Source: Narthecium ossifragum
Lineage: Eukaryota > Streptophyta > Magnoliopsida > Dioscoreales > Nartheciaceae
Direction: 5' to 3'
Assembly (NCBI GenBank): GCA_963920575.1
Contig: CAWUCF010000141.1
Coordinates: 289,138 to 353,137, forward strand
Length of the DNA: 64,000 bases
Shown here: positions 49,181 through 59,783 of the stretch, piece by piece
Layout: the number at the start of each line of letters is the position of its first letter
Numbering within the stretch: the first letter of the stretch is position 1
Translations under genes and position numbers: made by a program
Notes under the pieces: generated by a model
Told to the model about the DNA's origin: nothing
Seen by the model: the letters and a program-made list of their open reading frames with translations, nothing else
Databases searched by the model: none

Positions 49181-49321
49181 GTGCTCGATCCGGTGGCCAG
49201 GGGCTTCGAGGAGGCCTGCCTGGGATGATATTCAGCAAAAAAATGAATGAGAAATAAGAAAAAAAATTAGCAAGGCCTAGTATCAAAAAGTGAAGGAAAT
49301 GGCAAAAAAGGTAAAAGGTAA
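49141..49321 (+). repeat. Exemplar 181-bp type A monomer
   Basis: A copy matching the eye-derived consensus almost throughout, useful as the reference phase (position 1 = first A of AAGCTT). Positions 1-90 are GC-rich and carry GGATCC at 24-29, two GATCCGG heptamers at 25-31 and 47-53 (22 bp apart), a 20-nt imperfect dyad at 32-51, TTCGAGG at 65-71 and AGGCCT at 72-77. Positions 91-181 are A-rich: A-tracts near 97-103, 119-126, 145-149, 157-160, 164-169 and 173-176, a second AGGCCT at 133-138, and tandem GGTAAAA before the next unit. The next unit starts ACGCTT instead of AAGCTT, so it lacks the HindIII site. Confidence 0.95.
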
Positions 49322-52300
49322 ACGCTTGAGATTTTGGAGGCTGAGGATCTGAGGATTCGACGTGCCCGATTCGGTCGCCAAGAGCTTCGAGGAGGCCTAC
49401 CTGGAATGATATTCAGCAAAAAAATGAATGAGAAATAAGAAAAAAAATTAGCAAGGCCTAGTATTAAAAAGTGAAGGAAAAGGCAAAAAAGGTAAAAGGT
49501 AAAAGCATGCTATTTGGGAGGCTGAGGATCCGGGGATTCGACATGCTCGATCCCGTGGCCAGGGGCTTCGAGGAGGCCTGCCTTGGATAATATTCAGCAA
49601 AAAAATGAATGAGAAATAAGAAAAAACATTAGCAAGGCCTAGTATTAAAAAGTGAAGGCAAAGGCAAAAAAGGTAAAAGGTAAAAGCTTGCTATTTGGGA
49701 GGCTGAGGATCCCGGGATTCGACGTGGTCGATCCGGTGGCCAGGGGCTTCGAGGAGGTCTGCCTGGGATGATATTCAGCAAAAAGATGAATGAGAAAAAT
49801 TGAAAAAAATTAGCAAGGCCTGGTATCAAAATGTGAAGGAAAAGGCAAAAAAGGTAAAAGCTTGCTATTTTGGAGGCTGAGGATCTGAGGATTCGACGTG
49901 CCCGATTCGGTCGCCAAGAGCTTCGAAGAGGCCTACCTGGGATGATATTGAGCAAAAAAATGAATGAGAAATAAGAAAAAAATTAGCAAGGCCTAGTATT
50001 AAAAAGTGAAGGAAAAGGCAAAAAAGGTAAAAGGTAAAAGCTTGCTATTTTGGAGGCTGAGGATCCGGGGATTCGACATGCTCGATCCCGTGGCCAGGGG
50101 CTTCGAGGAGGCCTGCCTGGGATGATATTCAGCAAAAAAATGAATGAGAAATAAGAAAAAACATTAGCAAGGCCTAGTATTAAAAAGTGAAGGAAAAGGC
50201 AAAAAAGGTAAAAGGTAAAAGCATGCTATTTTGGAGGCTGAGGATCCGGGGATTCGACGTGCTCGATCCGGTGGCCAGGGGCTTCGAGGAGGCCTGCCTG
50301 GGATGATATTCAACAAAAAAAAGATTGAAAAATAAGAAAAAAACATAAGCAGGCCTAGTATCAAAATGTGAAGGAAAAGGCAAAAAAGGTAAAAGCTTGC
50401 TATTTTGGAGGCTGAGGATCTGAGGATTCGACGTGCCCGATTCGGTCGCCAAGAGCTTCGAAGAGGCCTACCTGGGATGATATTCATCAAAAAAATGAAT
50501 GAGAAATATGAAAAAAATTAGCAAGGCCTAGTATTAAAAAGTGAAGGAAAAGACAAAAAAGGTAAAAGGTAAAAGCTTGCTATTTTGGATGCTGAGGACC
50601 CGGGGATTCGATGTGGTCAATCCGGTGGCCAGGGGCTTCGAGGAGGCCTGCCTGGGATGATATTCAGCAAAAAAATGAATGAGAAATAAGAAAAAAAATT
50701 AGCAAGGCCTAGTATCAAAAAGTGAAGGAAAAGGCAAAAAAGGTAAAAGGTAAACGCTTGCTATTTTGGAGGCTGAGGATCCGGGGATTCGATGTGCTCG
50801 ATCCGGTGGCCAGGGGCTTCGAGGAGGCCTGCCTGGGATGATATTCGGGAAAAAAATGAATGAGAAACAAGAAAAAAAATTAGCATGGCCTAGTATCAAA
50901 AAGTGAAGGAAAAGGCAAAAAGGTAAAAGGTAAAAGCTTGCTATTTTGGAGGCTGAGGATCTGGGGATTCGACGTGCTCGATCCCGTGGCAAGGGGCTTC
51001 GAGGAGGCCTGCCTGGGATGATATTCAGCAAAAAAATGAATGAGAAATAGGAAAAAACATTAGCAAGGCCTAGTATTAAAAAGTGAAGGAAAAGACAAAA
51101 AAGGTAAAAGGTAAAAGCTTGCTATTTTGGAGGCTGAGGATCCCGGGATTCGACGTGGTCGATCCGGTGGCCAGGGGCTTCGAGGAGGTCTGCCTGGGAT
51201 GATATTCAGCAAAAAGATGAATGAGAAAAGGGGAAAAAAATTAGCATAGCCTAGTATCAAAATGTGAAGGAAAAGGCAAAAAAGGTAAAAGCTTGCTATT
51301 TTTGAGGCTGAGGATCTGAGGATTCGACGTGCCCGATTCGGTCGCCAAGAGCTTCGAGGAGGCCTACCTGGAATGATATTCAGCAAAAAAATGAATGAGA
51401 AATAAGAAAAAAAATTAGCAAGGCCTAGTATTAAAAAGTGATGGAAAAAGCAAAAAAGGTAAAAGGTAAAAGCTTGCTATTTTGGAAGTTGAGGATCCGG
51501 GAATTCGACGTGCTCGATCCCGTGGCCAGGGGCTTCGAGGAGGCCTGCCTTGGATAATATTCAGCAAAAAAATGAATGAGAAATAAGAAAAAACATTAGC
51601 AAGGCCTAGTATTAAAAAGTTAAGGAAAAGGCAAAAAAGATAAAAGGTAAAAGCTTGCTATTTGGGAGGCTGAGGATCCCGGGATTCGACGTGGTCGATC
51701 CGGTGGCCAGGGGCTTCGAGGAGGTCTGCCTGGGATGATATTCAGCAAAAAGATGAATGAGAAAAATTGAAAAAAATTAGCAAGGCCTAGTATCAAAATG
51801 TGAAGGAAAAGGCAAAAAAGGTAAAAGCTTGCTATTTTGGAGGCTGAGGATCTGAGGATTCGACGTGCCCGATTCGGTCGCCAAGAGCTTCGAAGAGGCC
51901 TACCTGGGATGATATTGAGCAAAAAAATGAATCAGAAATAAGAAAAAAATTAGCAAGGCCTAGTATTAAAAAGTGATGGAAAAGGCAAAAAAGGTAAAAG
52001 GTAAAAGCTTGCTATTTTGGAGGCTGAGGATCCGGGGATTCGACATGCTCGATCCCGTGGCCAGGGGCTTCGAGGAGGCCTGCCTGGGAAGATATTCAGC
52101 AAAAAAATGAATGAGAAATAAGAAAAAACATTAGCAGGGCCTAGTATTAAAAAGTGAAGGAAAAGGTAAAAAAGGTAAAAGGTAAAAGCATGCTATTTTG
52201 GAGGCTGAGGATCCGGGGATTCGACGTGCTCGATCCGGTGGCCAGGGGCTTCGAGGAGGCCTGCCTGGGATGATATTCAACAAAAAAATGATTGAAAAAT

Positions 52301-52560
52301 AAGGAAAAAACATATGCAGGCCTAGTATCAAAATGTGAAGGAAAAGGCAAAAAAGGTAAAAGCTTGCTATTTTGGAGGCTGAGGATCTGAGGATTCGACG
52401 TGCCCGATTCGGTCGCCAAGAGCTTCGAAGAGGCCTACCTGGGATGATATTCATCAAAAAAATGAATGAGAAATATGAAAAAAATTAGCAAGGCCTAGTA
52501 TTAAAAAGTGAAGGAAAAGACAAAAAAGGTAAAAGGTAAAAGCTTGCTATTTTGGATGCT
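49322..52560 (+). repeat. Second copy of 43.05-46.45 kb
   Basis: 49,350-50,735 matches 43,080-44,460 at offset about 6,270; from about 50,740 the offset falls to about 6,090, so one monomer (the ACGCTTGAGATT unit of 44,481) is missing here. Matching continues to about 52,555, including the shared GGGAAGATATTCAGC at 45,997 and 52,087. It then joins the copy of 47.9-49.2 kb. Confidence 0.85.
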
Positions 52561-52600
52561 GAGGAACCGGGGATTCGACGTGCTCGATCCCGTGGCAAGG
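52555..52600 (+). repeat. In-register deletion join (chimeric monomer)
   Basis: The monomer begins GGATGCTGAGGAACCGG, like the unit at 46,446, and finishes CTCGATCCCGTGGCAAGG, like the unit at 47,915. The offset to the first copy drops from about 6,090 to 4,665 across it. About 1.43 kb, one full 8-mer, is therefore absent relative to 46.45-47.9 kb, and phase is kept. Confidence 0.8.
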
Positions 52601-53846
52601 GGCTTCGAGGAGGCCTGCCTGGGATGATATTCAGCAAAAAAATGAATGAGAAATAAGAAAAAACATTAGCAAGACCTAGTATTAAAAAGTGAAGGAAAAG
52701 ACAAAAAAGGTAAAAGGTAAAAGCTTGCTATTTTGGAGGCTGAGGATCCCGGGATTCGACGTGGTCGATCCGGTGGCCAGGGGCTTCGAGGAGGTCTGCC
52801 TGGGATGATATTCAGCAAAAAGATGAATGAGAAAAGCGGAAAAAAATTAGCATGGCCTAGTATCAAAATGTGAAGGAAAAGGCAAAAAAGGTAAAAGCTT
52901 GCTATTTTTGAGGCTGAGGATCTGAGGATTCGACGTGCCCGATTCGGTCGCCAAGAGCTTCGAAGAGGCCTACCTGGGATGATATTTAGCAAAAAAATGA
53001 ATGAGAAATAAGAAAAAAAATTAGCAAGGTCTAGTATTAAAAAGTGAAGGAAAAGGCAAAAAAGGTAAAAGGTAAAAGCTTGCTATTTAGGATGCTGAGG
53101 ACCCGGGGATTCGACGTGGTCGATCCGGTCGCCAGGGGCTTCGAGGAGGCCTGCCTGGGATGATATTAAGCAAAAACATGAATGAGAAATCAGAAAAAAA
53201 ATTAGCAAGACCTAGTATTAAAAAGTGAAGGAAAAGGCAAAAAGGTAAAAGGTAAAAGCTTGCTATTTTGTAGGCTGAGGATCCGGGGATTCGACGTGTC
53301 CGATCCGGTGGCCAGGGGCTTCGAGGAGGCCCGCCTGGGATGACATTTAGCAAAAAGACGAATGAGAAAAAAGGAAAAAAATTAGCAAGGCCTAGTATCA
53401 AAAACTGAAGGAAAAGGCAAAAAAAGGTAAAAAGTAAAAAGTAAAAGCTTGCTATTTTGGAGGTTGAGGATCTGAGGATTCGACGTGCCCGATTCGGTCG
53501 CCAAGTGCTTCGAGGAGGCCTATCTGGGATGATATTCAGCAAAAAAATGAATGAGAAATAAGAAAAAAAATTAGCAATGCCCAGTATTTTTAAGTGAAGG
53601 AAAAGGCAAAAATGATAAAAGGTAAAAGCTTGCTATTTTGGAGGCTGAGGATCCAAGGATTCGACGTGCTCGACCCGGTGGCCAGGGGCTTCGAGGAGTC
53701 CTGCATGGGATGATATTCAGCAAAAAAATGAATGAGAAATAAGAAAGAAAATTAGCAAGGCCTAGTATTAAAAAGTGAAGGAAAAGACAAAAAAGGTAAA
53801 AGGTAAAAGCTTGCTATTTTGGAGGCTGAGGATCCGGGGATTCGAC
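52570..53846 (+). repeat. Segment repeated from 47,905-49,180, copy 2
   Basis: Same seven-monomer order as copy 1, including TATTTTTAAGTG near 53,584. It differs in details such as GGTAAAAAGTAAAAAGTAAA near 53,425, where the heptamer tract is longer. Confidence 0.88.
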
Positions 53847-55440
53847 GTGCTCGATCCAGTGGCCAGGGGCTTCGAGGAGGCCTACCTGGGATGTTATTCA
53901 GCAAAAAAATGAATGAAAAATAAGAAAAAAAATTAGCAAGGCATACTATTAAAAAGTGAAGGAAAAGGCAAAAAAGGTAAAAGGTAAAAGTTTGCTATTT
54001 TGGAGGCTGAGGATCCGGGGATTCGACGTGCTCGATCCGGTGGCCAGGAGCTTCGAAGAGGCCTGCCTGGGATGATATTCAGCAAAAAAATGAATGAGAT
54101 ACAAGAAAAAAAATTAGCAAGGCCTAGTATCAAAAAGTGAAGGAAAAGGCAAAAAGGTAAAAGGTAAAAGCTTGCTATTTTGTAGGCTGAGGATCCGGGG
54201 ATTCGATGTGTCCGATCCGGTGGCCAGGGGCTTCGAGGAGGCCTGCCTGGGATGATATTTAGCAAAAAGATGAATGAGAAAAAGGGAAAAAAATTTGCAA
54301 GGCCTAGTATCAAAAAGTGATGGAAAAGGCAAAAAAGGTAAAAGGTAAAAGCTTGCTATTTTGGAGGCTGAGCATCTGAGGATTCGACGTGCCCGATTCG
54401 GTGGCAAGGAGCTTCGAGGAGGCCTGCCTGGGATGATATTCAGCAAAAAAATGAATGAGAAATAAGAAAAAACATTAGCAAGGCATAGTATTAAAAAGTG
54501 AAGGAAAAGGCAAAAAAGGTAAAAGGTAAAAGCTTGCTATTTTGGAGGCTTAGCATCTGGGGAATCGACGTGCTCGATCCGGTGGCCAGGGGCTTCGAGG
54601 AGGCCTGCCTAGAATGATATTCAGCAAAAAAATAAATGAGAAATAAGAAAAAAAATTAGCAAGGCATAGTATTAAAAAGTGAAGGAAAAGGCAAAAAAGG
54701 TAAAAGGTAAAAGGTTTCTATTTTGGAGGCTGAGCATCCGGGGATTCGACGTGCTCGATCCGGTGGCCAGGGGCTTCGAGGAGGCCTGCCTAGAATGATA
54801 TTCCGCAAAAAAATGAATGAGAAATAAGAAAAAAAATTAGCAAGGCATAGTATTAAAAAGTGAAGGAAAAGGCAAAAAAGGTAAAAGGTAAAAGCTTGCT
54901 ATTTTGGAGGCTGAGCATCCGGGGATTCGACGTGCGCGATCCGGTGGGCAGGGGCTTCGAGAAGGCCTGCCGAGGATGATACTCAGCAAAAAGATGAATG
55001 AGAAAAAGGGAAAAAAATTAGCAGGCCTAGTATCAAAATGTGAAGGAAAAGGCAAAAAAGATAAAAGGTAAAAGCTTGCAATTTTGGAGGCTGAGGATCT
55101 GAGGATTCGACGTGCCCGATTCGGTAGCCAAGAGCTTCGAGGAGGCCTACCTGGAATGATATTCAGCAAAAAAATGAATGAGAAATAATAAAAAAAATTA
55201 GCAAGGCCTAGTATTAAAAAGTTAAGGAAAAGGCTAAAAAGGTAAAAGGTAGAAGCTTGCTATTTTGGAGGCTGAGGATCCGGGGATTCGACGTGCTCGA
55301 TCCCGTGGCCAGGGGCTTCGAGGAGGCCTGCCTGGGATGATATTCAGCAAAAAAATGAATGAGAAATAAGAAAAAACATTAGCAAGGCCTAGTATTAAAA
55401 AGTCAAGGAAAAGGCAAAAAAGGTAAAAGGTAAAAGCTTG
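53847..55440 (+). repeat. Module M copy: counterpart of 35.0-36.9 kb
   Basis: Continues in M order after the preceding segment: GATGTTATTCAGC (53,890), a GCATCTGGGG/GCATCCGGGG run (54.5-54.9 kb), GATGATACTCAGC (54,975) and GGTAGAAGC (55,247). The offset to 35-36.6 kb moves from about 18,860 to 18,680, so one monomer fewer is present. Confidence 0.8.
54880..55290 (+). repeat. ACTCAGC/GGTAGAAGC cassette, site 2
   Basis: GATGATACTCAGC with TGGGCAGGGGCTTCGAG and, downstream, TAAGGAAAAGGCTAAAAAGG then GGTAGAAGC, as at 36.3 kb. Confidence 0.85.
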
Positions 55441-55457
55441 CTATTTTGGAGGCTGAG

Positions 55458-55623
55458 GATCCAGGGATTCGACGTGGTCGATCCGGTGGCCGGGTTCTTC
55501 GAGGAGGTCTGCCTGGGATGATATTCAGCAAAAAGATGATTGAGAAAAAGGGAAAAAGATTAGCAAGGCCTAGTATCAAAAAGTGAAGGAAAAAGCAAAA
55601 AGGGCAAAAGGTAAAAGCTTGCT
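55458..55623 (+). repeat. Twin of the monomer at 32,266
   Basis: Same private combination (GGCCGGGTTCTTCGAGG, GGGAAAAAGATTAGC, AAAAGGGCAAAAGG). It sits immediately after the module M copy and is followed by a type B monomer, as at 32.4 kb. Confidence 0.85.
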
Positions 55624-56674
55624 ATTTTGGAGGCTGAGGATCTGAGGATTCGACGTGCCCGATTCGGTAGCCAAGAGCTTCGAGGAGGCCTACCTGGGAT
55701 GATATTCAGTAAAAAAATGAATGAGAAATAAGAAAAAATATTAGCAAGGCCTAGTATAAAAAAGTGAAGGAAAAGGCAAAAAAGGTAAAAGGTAAAAGCT
55801 TGCTATTTTTGAGGCTGAGGATACGGGGATTCGACGTGCTCGATCCGTAGGCCAGGGGCTTCGAAGTGGCCTGCCTGGAATGATATTCAGCAAAAAAATA
55901 AATGAGAAATAAGAAAAAAAATTAGCAAGGCCTAGTATTAAAAAGTGAAGGAAAAGGCAAAAAAGGTAAAAGGTAAAAGCTTGCAATTTTGGAGGCTGAG
56001 GATCCGGGGATTCGACGTGCTCAATCCGGTGGCCAGGGGCTTCGAGGAGGCCTGCCTGGGATGATATTTAGCAAAAAGATGAATGAGAAAAAGGGAAAAA
56101 AATTAGCAAGGCCTAGTATCATAAAGTGAAGGAAAAGACAAAAAAGGTAAAAGGTAAAAGCTTGCTATTTTGGAGGCTGAGGATCTGAGGATTCGACGTG
56201 CCCGATTCGGTCGCCAAGAGCTTCGAGGAGGCCTACCTGGGATGATATTCAGTAAAAAAATGAATGAGAAATAAGAAAAAATATTAGCAAGGCCTAGTAT
56301 AAAAAAGTGAAGGAAAAGGCAAAAAAGGTAAAAGGTAAAAGCTTGCTATTTTGGAGGCTGAGGATCCGGGGATTCGACGTGCTCGATCCGTAGGCCAGGG
56401 GCTTCGAAGTGGCCTGCCTGGAATGATATTCAGCAAAAAAATGAAAGAGAAATAAGAAAAAATATTAGCAAGGCCTAGTATAAAAAAGTGAAGGAAAAGG
56501 CAAAAAAGGTAAAAGGTAAAAGCTTGCTATTTTTGAGGCTGAGGATACGGGGATTCGACGTGCTCGATCCGTATGCCAGGGGCTTCGAAGTGGCCTGCCT
56601 GGAATGATATTCAGCAAAAAAATGAATGAGAAATAAGAAAAAAAATTAGCAAGGCCTAGTATTAAAAAGTGAAA
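55624..56674 (+). repeat. Monomers with CGTAGGCC and GAAGTGGCC variants
   Basis: Three units (near 55,845, 56,390 and 56,570) carry CGATCCGTAGGCC or CGATCCGTATGCC with CTTCGAAGTGGCC, and follow AATATTAGC with CCTAGTATAAAAAAGTG. Two have GAGGATACGGGG. Local monomer duplication is the simplest reading. Only satellite is seen. Confidence 0.78.
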
Positions 56675-57036
56675 GAAAAGGCAAAAAAGGTAAAAGGTAA
56701 AAGCTTGCTATTTTGTAGGCTGAGGATCCGGGGATTCGACGTGCTCAATCCGGTGGCCAGGGGCTTCGAGGAGGCTTGCCTGGGATGATATTTAGCAAAA
56801 AGATGAATGAGAAAAAGGGAAAAAAATTAGCAAGCCCTAGTATCAAAAAATGATGGAAAAGGCAAAAAAGGTAAAAGGTAAAAGCTTGTTATTTTGGAGG
56901 CTGAGCATCTGAGGATTCGACGTGCCCGATTCGGTCGGCAAGAGCTTCGAGGAGGCCTACCTGGGATGATATTCAGTAAAAAAATGAACGAGAAATAAGA
57001 AAAAATATTAGCAAGGCCTAGTATTAAAAAGTGAAG
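56675..57036 (+). repeat. 362-bp dimer duplication, copy 1
   Basis: Two monomers repeated at offset 362 with no difference that I could see: GTGCTCAATCCGG, GGAGGCTTGCC, AGCAAGCCCTAG, AAAAAATGATGGAAAAGG, GAGCATCTGAGG, GGTCGGCAAGAGC and ATGAACGAGAAATA. Confidence 0.9.
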
Positions 57037-57398
57037 GAAAAGGCAAAAAAGGTAAAAGGTAAAAGCTTGCTATTTTGTAGGCTGAGGATCCGGGGATTCG
57101 ACGTGCTCAATCCGGTGGCCAGGGGCTTCGAGGAGGCTTGCCTGGGATGATATTTAGCAAAAAGATGAATGAGAAAAAGGGAAAAAAATTAGCAAGCCCT
57201 AGTATCAAAAAATGATGGAAAAGGCAAAAAAGGTAAAAGGTAAAAGCTTGTTATTTTGGAGGCTGAGCATCTGAGGATTCGACGTGCCCGATTCGGTCGG
57301 CAAGAGCTTCGAGGAGGCCTACCTGGGATGATATTCAGTAAAAAAATGAACGAGAAATAAGAAAAAATATTAGCAAGGCCTAGTATTAAAAAGTGAAG
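57037..57398 (+). repeat. 362-bp dimer duplication, copy 2
   Basis: Second copy, identical by eye until about 57,439, where TTTTGTAGG becomes TTTTGGAGG. Among the most recent events in the window together with the 180-bp pair at 16.2 kb and the 3.8-kb copies. Confidence 0.9.
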
Positions 57399-59214
57399 GA
57401 AAAGGCAAAAAAGGTAAAAGGTAAAAGCTTGCTATTTTGGAGGCTGAGGATCCGGGGATTCGACGTGCTCGATCCGGTGGCCAGGGGCTTCGAGGAGGCC
57501 TGCCTGGAATGATATTCAGCAAAAAAATGAAAGAGAAATAAGAAAAAAAATTAGCAAGGCCTAGTATTAAAAAGTGAAGGAAAAGGCAAAAAAGGTAAAA
57601 GGTAAAAGCTTGCTATTTTGGAGGCTGAGGATCCGGGGATTCGACGTGCTCGATCCGGTGGCCAGGGGCTTCGAGGAGGCCTGCCTGGAATTTTATTCAG
57701 CAAAAAAATGAATGAAAAATAAGAAAAAAATTTTGCAAGGCATAGTATTAAAAAGTGAAGGAAAAGGCAAAAAAGGTAAAAGGTAAAAGATTGCTATTTT
57801 GGAGGCTGAGGATCCGGGGATTCGACGTGCTCGATCCGGTGGCAAGGAGCTTCGAAGAGGCCTGCCTGGGATGATATTCAGCAAAAAAATGAATGAGAAA
57901 CAAGAAAAAAAATTAGCAAGGCCTAGTATCAAAAAGTGAAAGAAAAGGCAAAAAGGTAAAAGGTAAAAGCTTGCTATTTTGTAGGCTGAGGATCCGGGGA
58001 TTCGATGTGTCCGATCCGGTGGCCAGGGGCTTCGAGGAGGCCTGCCTGGGATGATATTTAGCAAAAAGATGAATGAGAAAAAGGGAAAAAAATTAGCAAG
58101 GCCTAGTATCAAAAAGTGATGGAAAAGGCAAAAAAGGTAAAAGCTATTTTGGAGGCTGAGCATCTGAGGATTCGACGTGCCCGATTCGGTCGCCAAGAGA
58201 TTCGAGGAGGCATACCTGGGATGATATTCAGCAAAAAAATGAATGAGAAATAAGTAAAAAAATTAGCAAGGCCTAGTATTAAAAAGTGAAGGAAAAGGCA
58301 AAAAAGGTAAAAGGTAAAAGCTTGCTATTTTGGAGACTGAGGATCTGAAGATTCGACATGCACGATTCGGTCACCAAGAGCTTCGAGGAGGCCTACCTGG
58401 GATGATATTCAGTAAAAAAATGAATGAGAAATAAGAAAAAATATTAGGAAGACCTAGTATTAAAAAGTGAAGGAAAAGGCAAAAAAGGTAAAAGGTAAAA
58501 GCTTGCTATTTTGGAGGCTGAGGACCCGGGGATTCGACGTGCTCAATCCGGTGGCTAGGGGCTTCGAGGAGGCCTGCCTGGAATGATATTCAGTAAAAAG
58601 ATGAATGAGAAATTAGAAAAAAAATTAGCAAGGCCTAGTATCAAAAAAAGAAGGAAAAGGCAAAAAGGTAAAAGGTAAAAGCTTCCTATTTTGCAGGCTG
58701 AGGATCCGGGGATTCGACGTGTCCGATCCGGTGGCCAGGGGCTTCGAGGAGGCCTGCCTGGGATGATATTTAGCAAAAAGATGAATGAGAAAAAGGGAAA
58801 AAAATTAGCAAGGCCTAGTATCAAAAAGTGAAGGAAAAGACAAAAAAGGTAAAAGGTAAAAGCTTGCTATTTTGGAGGCTGAGGATCTGAAGATTCGACA
58901 TGCCCGATTCGGTCACCAAGAGCTTCGAGGAGGCCTCCCTGGGATGATATTCAGTAAAAAAATGAATGAGAAATAAGAAAAAATATTAGCAAGACCTAGT
59001 ATTAAAAAGTGTAGGAAAAGGCAAAAAAGGTAAAAGGTAAAAGCTTGCTATTTTGGAGGATGAGGATCCGGGGATTTGACGTGCTCGATCCGGTGGCCAG
59101 GGGCTTCGAGGAGGCCTGCCTCGAATGATATTCAGCAAAAAAATGAATGAGAAATAAGAAAAAAAATTAGCAAGGCATAGTATTAAAAAGTGAAGGAAAA
59201 GGCAAAAAAGGTAA

Positions 59215-59610
59215 AAGGTAAAAGCTTGCTATTTTGGAGGCTAAGCATCAGGGGATTCGACGTGCGCGGTCCGGTGGGCAGGGGCTTCGAGGAGGCCTGC
59301 CGAGCATGATACTCAGCAAAAAGATGAATGAGAAAAAGGGAAAAAAATTAGCAGGCCTAGTATCAAAATGTAAAGGAAAAGGCAAAAAAGATAAAAGGTA
59401 AAAGATTGCAATTTTGGAGGCTGAGGATCTGAGGATTCGACGTGCCCGATTCAGTCGCCAAGAGCTTCGAGGAGGCCTACCTGGAATGATATTCAGCAAA
59501 AAAATGAATGAGAAATAAGAAAAAAAATTAGGAAGGCCTAGTATTAAAAAGTTAAGGAAAAGGGTAAAAAGGTAAAAGGTAGAAGCTTGCTATTTTGGAG
59601 GCTGAGGATC
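59215..59610 (+). repeat. ACTCAGC/GGTAGAAGC cassette, site 3
   Basis: Reads GCCGAGCATGATACTCAGC here, with a GGTCCGGTGGGCAGG core, then AAGGGTAAAAAGG and GGTAGAAGC. Confidence 0.82.
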
Positions 59611-59760
59611 CGGGGATTCGACGTGCTCGATCCCGTAGCCAGGGGCTTCGAGGAGGCCTGCCTGGGATGATATTCAGCAAAAAAATGAATGAGAAATAAG
59701 AAAAAACATTAGCAAGGCCTAGTATTAAAAAGTGAAGGAAAAGGCAAAAAAGGTAAAAGG

Positions 59761-59783
59761 TAAAAGGTAAAAGATTGCTATTT
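59761..59783 (+). repeat. Expanded GGTAAAA heptamer tract
   Basis: Three GGTAAAA units in a row precede AAGATTGC, against two in the typical monomer. Other expanded or degenerate tracts are near 34,570, 37,648, 48,768, 53,425, 62,820 and 63,558. Contracted tracts with one unit are near 34,210, 40,722, 41,256, 42,147, 43,580, 44,113 and 58,135. Confidence 0.85.

Larger units (their letters stand above)
44481..49321 (+). repeat. Composite of 1.43-kb HOR parts and the start of module M
   Basis: ACGCTTGAGATT recurs at 44,481, 46,615 and 49,322, so units here are rearranged rather than regular. A 1,418-bp relation links 45,529 to 46,947, with a private 14-bp heptamer-tract deletion near 46,075 (GGAAAAGGTAAAAGC). 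From about 48.4 to 49.2 kb the variants switch to the first five monomers of module M, including TATTTTTAAGTG near 48,918. Confidence 0.8.

Noticed and set aside
49172..49215. CENP-B box
   Set aside because: TTCG occurs twice per monomer (GATTCGACG, CTTCGAGG), but the essential downstream A and CGGG at the right spacing are absent in both, so the 17-bp box is not met.
49170..49215. tRNA-like polymerase III boxes (SINE-derived satellite)
   Set aside because: GCTCGATCC and TGGCCAGGGG loosely resemble B and A boxes, but each has mismatches at key bases and they are in the wrong order and spacing. No poly-A tail with target-site duplication is seen.
49237..49321. Telomere-like or simple microsatellite tract
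   Set aside because: The A-rich half has short A-runs and a two-copy heptamer but no extended simple repeat and no telomeric motif.
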